From positions 1 to 14,709 of the forward strand of contig QUTJ01031673.1 of the NCBI GenBank assembly GCA_003573635.1: DNA of 14,709 nucleotides, given 5' to 3'. A model generated the notes under the pieces. It searched no databases, was not told the origin of the DNA, and was given only the letters and a program-made list of their open reading frames with translations. Within the stretch, counting starts at the first letter, position 1. Every line of letters begins with the position of its first letter. The stretch comes from Goniomonas avonlea (taxonomy: Eukaryota; Cryptophyceae; Goniomonadida; Goniomonadaceae). Positions 8,638 through 14,709 of the stretch are shown one piece after another. The translations under genes and the position numbers were made by a program.

Positions 8638-10658
8638 ATGATGCAGCAAGGGTTGGCCCCGCTTACCATGGCCATCAACGGGGAAACGGTCCCCAAAGAG
8701 AAGAGAAAGCGGCAGGCCGCTGCCTGCGATGCCTGCCGTCGCAGTAAGCGAGGGTGTGACGGCAAGGTGCCTTGCAAGGTTTGCGTCCAGAGGGGCACCG
8801 AGTGTACCTTCTTGATGACCAGGAGGCGAATCACTCGCAAGAGGGCTTCTCCCACCGGGGGGCCATCAGACATGACTTCGACTGAATCAGCTGCAATGTC
8901 TGCAAGCAACACAGCCGTGATGTTGGACATGTTCTTTGATCACTGGTCCTGCTTCTTCGGGTGCGTTCGGACCGCCCTCCGACTTCGCCCTGTGCTCACT
9001 TGGGTGTCGCAGTTGCATCAAGCGCGAATCATTGTCCCAACCAAACCCTTCAATATCTCAGCGGTTTCTACTCCACTCAGTCCTTGCTCTGGTGAACAGG
9101 TCTTACGGAGATCCTGAAACGAAGCAGCTGCATGAGCGCGATGCGCGCGCCATGGCTGGGCAAGTCATTGACCAGTTCACAGAGGAAACAGCTCAGGGAT
9201 ACATTATCCTCGCATTCTTCTATGTCAGTGAGAACATCAGTCTCTCAGGTTTGTCACTGGAAACCAAAATCTTGGCTGATGCCTCGCCAGGCCATTTTGC
9301 GCGGATGGCTGAGAGTGTGTTGCAAGAGGCTGAGGTCAGCACTGGCCGCACTTGCGGAATCATGAAGCTTCGAGGATTGTGTCGGTCGTTGCGGTTACAT
9401 ACAGATCCGAAGATGCTCATGGAAACCGACATCCGCCTGCCTGATTTCCTCTCTGAAGTTCCAGTGGAAATTCAAGGTGGGTTGCGAACCTCCTTTGTTC
9501 TCGGTCTGAGCCGTTTCCAGACTCGTGTGTCATGGGCGTTCAGGAATTTCAGCATGCTGTGCTCGGAATCCTGGTCCGCTCGGTCCCAGATCTTCAGAGA
9601 GTGTTGTTTTCCACCAATCCCTTTGGTCATGAACTCGTTCTTCCTGAGGAGCTGCTCAACCTTCCGTATGACAACATGGTTGCGTGTCTCAATTTTAGCC
9701 ACAAGGTACCCCTTTGTTCCCTGCTGCCTCCTCCTCACACCGCGTTCAGAAATTGAGGGAAATGTCTGCAATGATGCCTATTGCTGCTCAGTGGGGTTGC
9801 CACGTCGTGATTGCGGGAACCAAAGCGCTCGTACAACTCATTGGAAAACGGACAGATGATGCCCTTGCGACCTGCGAGGACGTACGTGCCGTGGTCAGAA
9901 TCTTCCGAGCTGACACATTTTATAGATGTTGACGTTCGAACGCCCAACTGCTGTGGCTATATTGGCTGTCAAGCCGATGGTTGTGCCATTCTTGGCTGTG
10001 CTCGCCGCCACTGCGAAGCTCAAAGGCCGTACAGATCTCCTCGTGACGGTGTCTCAGATGCTCTTGCGACTGGGAAAGATCTTCCACACCGCGTGCGTTT
10101 CTGTGCCTGTTTTGTCTTCGCTCTGTTGTTAACAAGGACCGCACAGGCTGCTTGGCTATACAGAGTTGTCTTCAAGTCTCCCCAACGCTTCTCAGCCCGC
10201 GCCATCCCCTCCTCTCTCTTCTTCCCCAGCCACCATTGCCTTCGGCTCCCCACAGTCACCAGCATCGTCTTCCGAGACAAATCAGTGGAGACCGCACCCG
10301 GTTCAGCATTCAAAGCCACCAGTGGACGTCACTCCCCCCGTTGCTGTCACCGTTCCTACCATTTCAAACCAACCAGAGGCCAACGGGCTCGAATGGGACG
10401 ACGACGAAGGCGAATTTGACAGTGAGGTCGGTTGATTCGTCTGTCTCTGTCGAGATCTCACGCCAAGCGCAGGGCGAGGACTGGGAAGAGGAAGTGTTGG
10501 GACAAGGCGGCGCCTCTCTGAGTGATCTCGCTGGCGGCCTGGGCTTGCTACCAACCACTGCCTTGGTACGTTCGCACTCTCGCTCCCCCCTCTCTCATTG
10601 GTTTTTGCTTTCAGTGCAGGATCGCCATCTCTCGCTTTACATCGATACTGAGTTGTAG
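8638..10658 (+). CDS. Zn(II)2Cys6 (GAL4-type) transcription factor, 8 exons
   Basis: Exons 8638-8960, 9013-9476, 9521-9705, 9750-9881, 9926-10092, 10147-10426, 10473-10565 and 10620-10658 join in frame to 560 residues; introns are 44-54 nt. Near the N-terminus, after a basic KEKRKR patch, lies the binuclear zinc cluster: Cys30, 33, 40, 46, 49 and 56 (CDACRRSKRGC, then CKVC), spacing 2-6-5-2-6, followed by a basic linker (RRRITRKR). In the family this binds CGG half-sites as a monomer or dimer. Residues about 105-430 are helical, like the regulatory middle domain of fungal factors, but I see no diagnostic motif. Residues about 430-525 are Ser/Pro-rich. The end is acidic (WDDDEGEFDSE, GEDWEEEVL), a plausible activation domain. 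If the intron at 10427 is not removed, translation stops at 10435 instead. The last acceptor could be 10614 or 10619; only 10619 gives a short in-frame end. Confidence 0.88.
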
Positions 10659-10987
10659 GCTGGCATCGCGAATCGCGTGGTTTTTTCCTTCCGTTAATTC
10701 TTCCCTTGCTTTCTCTTTGGTCAGACATGGTTTTCCAATTATCCTGGAATATTGGTGGATCGTGTTCGGGCCGGATCACGAGCTTGGTGGGGCGTGGCTT
10801 GTTCTTTAGCCGTCTGCCTCTGTCTCGGGGTTGCACCTTCTTGCAACCCTCGTAGTTTCTGGTGATACACCCGCAAAACAGTTGCTCGGTCCTCTTGGGC
10901 GGAATGGCAATTTTTCGGGATATTTCGAAATCGCTCCTTTTGATTGTCAAATGTAGCGTAGTGATAGTGAGAGCGATGGCTGGCACA

Positions 10988-11312
10988 GTTGCTCTGGAGC
11001 TGACGTTTGCTCGCGCCACCGCCGCTGTGCGCGATTGTAGCGATGCATGTCGTGATCACATTATTGACGGAAATGTACGTATTGTAGCGATACCGGTGCA
11101 GTTGCTCTGAGCTGACGTTTCGCAGCCACCACCGCTGGTTGGAGGGCCGACCGCTTGTGCGACTGTAGCGATAGCGATAGCGCAGCACATTATTCACGCC
11201 AATGTAGTTGCTCTGAGCTGACGGTTCTCGCAGCCACCACCGTCGGTTGGAGGGCCGACCGCTGCTCAGGCAATCGAGCAGCCGCCGCAGCACATTATTG
11301 GCGAGCACGGCG
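10988..11312. repeat. Tandem array of three ~106-113-bp units
   Basis: Units begin at 10988, 11101 and 11207, each with GTTGCTCTG(G)AGCTGACG. Each then has a (GC)CACC(A/G)CCG segment and a TGTAGCGAT or GCAG stretch, and a closing CACATTATT(G/C/G) block at about 11059, 11187 and 11291. Units two and three also share GGTTGGAGGGCCGACCGCT, which contains a small inverted repeat. Units differ by substitutions and short indels, so the array is not recent. Confidence 0.85.
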
Positions 11313-11534
11313 TCATTATTGATACTGCTGGGAGTCTCTTGTCGCCACCGCCACCGCCTGCTCCTGGCACCTTCTGCACAGCCTGTGCCTGCTCGATGCC
11401 GGATCCCTCCCACGTCTGTCAGCCTGGCGCAACGGTGTGTGCTGTTGCTGTTCTCGCTCTGCGTGTGCTTCTGTCGTGCTGACTCTCCTCCTTTTTTTTT
11501 GCTGCGTCACTCCCCCCTCCTGTTGCGTCACTCC

Positions 11535-11628
11535 CCTGTCTCTCCTGACATCCCTCTGCTGATGACCTGTGACAAAAGACACTCCTGTCTCTCTTGACCC
11601 CCCTCTGCAGAATTCCTGTGACAAAGAG
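11535..11628. repeat. Two ~45-bp direct repeats, period 49
   Basis: Copies at 11535-11579 and 11584-11628 share CCTGTCTCTC(C/T)TGAC, CCCTCTGC and CCTGTGACAAA in the same order. A shorter GCGTCACTCCCC repeat lies just upstream (11505-11535). Minus-strand frames through them contain a corresponding peptide repeat, but it has no known family. Confidence 0.75.
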
Positions 11629-11682
11629 AAGAAGTGTGCTGATCCATGGATGTGCGGCGTTCAGAACTGGGACGACCCGGCG

Positions 11683-11970
11683 CAAGAGTGGGATGACTTT
11701 TGGCTGTTGTCGCAGACCTTGAACGCCGCCTAGGCTGGTAACTTGAATGCCTCGACAAGGACTAGGCATGATGTCGTCGAGAGGGTAATTTGATATCTCG
11801 ACCAGGACTCGACTGGATGTCGGACGTCGAGATAGATGTCGTCACAGCGGCTCGAGAGATCCTTGCGGGTGTCTCGCCGCTGGACGAATCCTTGTGTGAT
11901 TTGAGCGTTGTACATTTTCGACCGCGCACTGTTAATATATTTCTGTATGGCCCAGGTTGTTTCTTGTCGA
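11683..11970. repeat. Copy A of a diverged ~220-290-bp direct duplication
   Basis: Starts CAAGAGTGGGATGA and runs through CAGACCTTGAACGCC, GGGTAATTTGATA, GACTCGA and GTCGGACGT blocks. It then has a 38-nt segment (11895-11932, starts TGTGATTTGAGCGTTG, ends CGCGCACTGT) identical in copy B, followed by a TATATTT stretch and GGTTGTTTCTTGTC. Copy A is longer because of an internal second CTCGAC(A/C)AGGACT segment. Confidence 0.85.
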
Positions 11971-12016
11971 AGCGTGTCGGCGACGCATGCTAATCTCTGC
12001 GTGTGCTTGATGACCC

Positions 12017-12234
12017 CAAGAGTGGGATGAATTTTCGGTGTTGTCACAGACCTTGAACGCCACCTCGGCTTGCTGTCGTCGGGTAATTTGATACCTCGAC
12101 AAGGACTCGATTGCACGTCGGACGTAGAGAAAGGATTCGTCGGGCGGCTAGAATTCGATGTGATTTGAGCGTTGTACATTTTCGACCGCGCACTGTGAAT
12201 ATATTTATTTATGACCCTGGTTGTTTCTTGTCAA
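12017..12234. repeat. Copy B of the diverged duplication
   Basis: Repeats the order of blocks of copy A with about 45 bp missing near the first CTCGACAAGGACT. The identical 38-nt core is at 12159-12196 and is again followed by AATATATTT. The middle part is clearly more diverged than the core. Confidence 0.85.
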
Positions 12235-12394
12235 GCATGCCACATTTTCACCCCTGAGGTTGGATCCCGTCTGCCCTGGTGGTTGTGGTTGGAGTCGAAT
12301 CATAGCGCTTGGAGCGGTGGTCGTCGAAGAGGTCGCAGAAAAACGCGACGGCACTGAAAAGAGTGCGAACCATTATGATGTGGTCACCGTCAGT

Positions 12395-12965
12395 TCAACT
12401 GCGCTTGAACCCTGTGCGCAACTTTTCTTGAAGCGCTGTGCTAGACACCGCTGCAAGTTTTTCCTGCATTTCGCCACATGGGGCGAGGCTGCCAGAGTTA
12501 GGCAAAAGGGATAAGGAGCGCAACTGCCAAGGTACAGCACAATGATACCTTTTTAGGACCAGATCGGAACTGCAGACACAAGGTCCTGAGTGAGTGCGAC
12601 ATCCAGACACGACCAAAAACAAACTCACTGGCCCTCGAGGGTGTACAGGGTCGAATGCAACTGCCCAAGCGACTATTGACACAATCAGGATAATCCCTAG
12701 ACAAAACAAAACAGTGGACCTTTTCGGTATTGTCCATCACAAACTCCTTCGTCGCAAACTGTTTCGCAGCCTTGCCGAGTTCCTGGCTCGAGGCTCAGAA
12801 CCTTGGCCAAATACACGAGAAAATGTGACGCACTTCAACTCCAGCACCTTTAGCCAGCTGACGAGAAAGTGCTCCACAGTCATTAATGAGAGCTTCCCCC
12901 TTGAGACGAAGCTCATCCCTTGCAGGCTTCGTCACCGCCTCCCGAGCCTTTGCCGGATGCTCCAT
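12395..12965 (-). CDS. Small five-exon gene, helical protein of unknown function
   Basis: No single long ORF exists, but five short exons join in frame: 12965-12834, 12782-12720, 12672-12629, 12585-12549 and 12463-12395. The first three introns are 51, 47 and 43 nt, the size typical of the window, with GT..AG ends; the fourth is 85 nt and less sure. The product is about 114 residues, starting MEHPAKAREAVTKPARDEL. It is charged and Ala/Leu/Lys-rich with likely amphipathic helices (LRLKGEALINDCGALSRQL, ELGKAAKQFATKEFVM, SLGQLHSTLYTLEGQ) and no signal peptide. The helical pattern vaguely recalls the ESCRT-III/Snf7 core, but no signature lets me claim it. It diverges from the oxidoreductase gene, with 213 nt between start codons. 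Confidence 0.5.
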
Positions 12966-13178
12966 GACGAAAAATCCTGAGCGAACTCCGTTACAGGTTA
13001 TTGGTACCTAATCAAAACGCTAACAGCGGCATACACCGAGGGAATGTAGGGAGACTTGATCCGCTTCCGCGCTGGGAGGTTCACCGACCTGCCTCGGACA
13101 AGCGCGACGCTCCGGCTTTCACGGCTCCTTGCGCACTTTCGACCCGATCGTGCAGCCCTCGTGCAACAGACATTTTCA

Positions 13179-14709
13179 ATGGCTCAATCTACAGTAGCAG
13201 GTGCCAAGCACTATGACATCATCACTATTGGCTCCGGTGGTGGCGCCAAGGTTTCCACCCCGGCCAACAAGCTCGGTTTCAAAGGCGCGTTGTTTCTCGT
13301 CTCCAAATTCGTCTCACAGTGGGCGCAGTGGCAATGATTGAACATGGTTTCACCGTGTTTGGACAGCATAAGGATGGCCTTGGTGGCACTTGCCTGAACC
13401 GCGGCTGCATCCCGTCAAAAATGCTCATTCACCCGGCCGACGTGGCAACCGAGATCAGAGAATCTCACAAGTTCTTCATTGACGCGAAGATTGAGTCCGT
13501 TGACATCGAGAAGCTTGTGACACGCACGAGTGCCGCTGTGGATGGGGACAGTGCGTCCATCAACAAGTCCTACGAGGGCAACGAGACTAAGCACTGGTAC
13601 CGAGGCAGCGCGCGATTCATCGGACCGAAGACCATCCAGGTACATCATGCAGCGATCGCAACCTATAAGTATTTCTTTGCTCGCTGATCAACTTGCAGGT
13701 TGGGGACGATGTTTTGACGGGAGACCGCATCTTCATCGCGTCTGGAAGCGTGCCTTCCATCCCTCCTTTGGAGGGCCTGGCTGACACACCCTACCTGACC
13801 AGCACTGAAGCTCTTCGTTTGACCAAGCAACCCAAGAAGATTATCGTCCTTGGCGCTGGGTGCGTACCCCTCTGGCTTGACGGTGCCCTCACCCCTCGCA
13901 GATACATCGCCGTCGAGTTGGGCCACTACTTTGGCGCATTGGGCTCCGAGGTTCACATGATGGTCCGCTCATGCCTCATGAGACAGTTGGACACTGAAGT
14001 TCGTGAAGAATTCGCTCGCGTCTTCTCTGAGCGGTAACTGCCCCACGTGCGCAATCAGTGCTGACGACTCACGCAGCATCAACTGCCACACGGGCGTGTC
14101 ATTGAAGAGCGTCAAGCATTCTCCAGCCGAAGGCTTCACGGTGCGATCTGACAGTTCCTGTTCCTGTTCCGCCTGGCTGAACAAGCCTGACCCGTCCCTT
14201 GCAGCTGACGTACGAGGATGCTGACAAGACCATCAAGACAATGACTGCGGATCAGCTGCTCGTGTGCACCGGTGTCACCCCGACCTCCGCCGGGCTGGAC
14301 CTCGAGAAGGTGTGTCAGAACCTCGTCGAAGGGACAGGGACGGTGGGACACAGGGACGGACACTGAGAGACTACCCAGCACTCTGGATGTGAGGGTGAGA
14401 GAGTGAGCGGTGTTAGTAAGAGAGAGTGAGCGGTGTGAGTGTGACGGTGGGCGTGGAGTGTTTGGAAGGTGTTTAACAGTATCCGCAGGCGGGCGTTGAG
14501 ACCAAGGCTGGCGGTTTCATCAAAGTCGATGACTGCTTGCGTACAACTGCTCCTGACGTCTGGGTGCGTGTTTCCCGCAATGACAGGCTGAGGTTGTTGC
14601 CACTGTGGGAGGTAGAGGGGGGCGACAGCCGAAACTGGTTACACAGTTTCAAAAGATGTTCTAGTCATTGATTACAAACGGATAGCGATCATATTCTCAA
14701 TTGATTACA
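13179..14709 (+). CDS. FAD disulfide oxidoreductase, dihydrolipoyl dehydrogenase / mycothione reductase-like, 3' truncated
   Basis: Exons 13179-13284, 13329-13639, 13699-13859, 13902-14033, 14077-14140, 14205-14309 and 14489-14563 join in frame to 318 residues; the remaining ~150 lie past the edge. Seen in order: FAD dinucleotide-binding motif IGSGGGA (residues 17-23), redox pair Cys57/Cys62 in GGTCLNRGCIPSK, FAD-domain IASGSVPSIPPLEG, NAD(P)H motif VLGAGYIAVELGHYFGALG, and LLVCTGVTP. Class I enzymes of this family use NAD(P)H/FAD to reduce or oxidise a dithiol substrate. MVRSCLMRQLDTEVREEF and the LTSTEAL segment resemble the mycothione-reductase-like branch more than mitochondrial E3. Intron one reads best as GC..AG (13285-13328), restoring LGFKVAMIEHG. 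About seven extra residues precede GGTC. The in-frame stretch 13050-13178 is Arg-rich and presequence-like but has no ATG. The last 146 nt (from GTGCGT, 14564) are read as intron; the expected GD-containing FAD motif is not seen. Confidence 0.85.
14397..14436. repeat. Short intronic direct repeat
   Basis: GAGAGAGTGAGCGGTGT occurs at 14397-14413 and 14420-14436 (period 23) inside the 179-nt intron 14310-14488 of the oxidoreductase gene. The same intron begins with GGGACA/GGGACGG-type repeats. Confidence 0.85.

Larger units (their letters stand above)
10659..12394. other. Repeat-rich intergenic region without a supported gene
   Basis: This lies between the convergent ends of the Zn2Cys6 gene (plus) and a small minus-strand gene. 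Several long open frames cross it, but they have unlike-protein composition, repeat themselves and carry no motif. Three sets of diverged direct repeats lie within it and are listed separately. It may be decayed mobile-element or non-coding-RNA sequence; no transposase, reverse transcriptase or terminal inverted repeat was seen. Confidence 0.6.

Noticed and set aside
9013-9859. Continuous 307-codon plus frame in the Zn2Cys6 gene taken as one exon
   Set aside because: After 9476 the translation loses family-like character. Removing a 44-nt intron (9477-9520) shifts to a frame that continues through four more exons.
10303-11019. 238-codon minus-strand ORF, and the 224-codon one at 10739-11413
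   Set aside because: They overlap the 3' end of the Zn2Cys6 gene and the tandem repeats. Composition is Arg/Gln/Thr-rich without motifs, and the repeated peptide segments simply mirror the DNA repeats.
11730-12179. 149-codon minus-strand ORF with MYNAQIT occurring twice
   Set aside because: The peptide duplication is a direct product of the diverged DNA duplication 11683-11970 / 12017-12234, and there is no family resemblance.
12594-12980. 128-codon plus-strand ORF
   Set aside because: Antisense to the spliced minus-strand gene at 12395-12965, whose in-phase introns are better evidence; the plus translation has no motif.
1-14709. CRISPR array, tRNA/rRNA genes, transposase or reverse transcriptase
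   Set aside because: The repeats are too few, too diverged and irregularly spaced for CRISPR. No cloverleaf or rRNA core was seen, and no catalytic motif of a mobile-element protein appears in any frame inspected.

Overview
The window is nuclear DNA of a eukaryote, almost certainly a unicellular one or a fungus-like one. Every convincing gene is cut into many exons by very short introns, most of them 40-60 nt. The introns have GT..AG ends and usually a CTGAC/CTCAC/CTAAC-like branch-point sequence just before the acceptor. One intron is best read as GC..AG. There are no bacterial operons, rRNA, tRNA or CRISPR arrays. A Zn(II)2Cys6 transcription factor is most typical of fungi but also occurs in some amoebae and algae. 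The species cannot be named from the sequence.

Layout. (1) Minus strand, 5126 down past base 1: a nearly complete gene for the cohesin subunit SCC3/STAG, with 25 exons read here. (2) Plus strand, 5270-6295: a five-exon gene for a membrane-anchored, probably mitochondrial, calcineurin-B-like EF-hand protein. It diverges from SCC3 across a 143-nt shared promoter that holds an E2F-type motif. (3) Minus strand, 8031-6681: a four-exon gene for an unrecognised, probably nuclear, basic/proline-rich protein. A small upstream ORF overlaps its start. (4) Plus strand, 8638-10658: an eight-exon Zn(II)2Cys6 transcription factor with an acidic tail. (5) 10659-12394: about 1.7 kb with no supported gene but three families of diverged repeats. 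(6) Minus strand, 12965-12395: a small five-exon gene, not visible as a single ORF, encoding a short helical protein of unknown function. (7) Plus strand, 13179 to past the right edge: a flavin disulfide oxidoreductase of the dihydrolipoyl dehydrogenase / mycothione reductase type, cut by the window end.

The genes do not form an obvious pathway. The neighbourhood mixes chromosome cohesion, Ca2+ sensing, transcription control and thiol redox, as expected for a gene-dense eukaryotic chromosome. The reconstructions rest on keeping the reading frame across splice sites and on family motifs that appear only after splicing. The exon coordinates are manual predictions.
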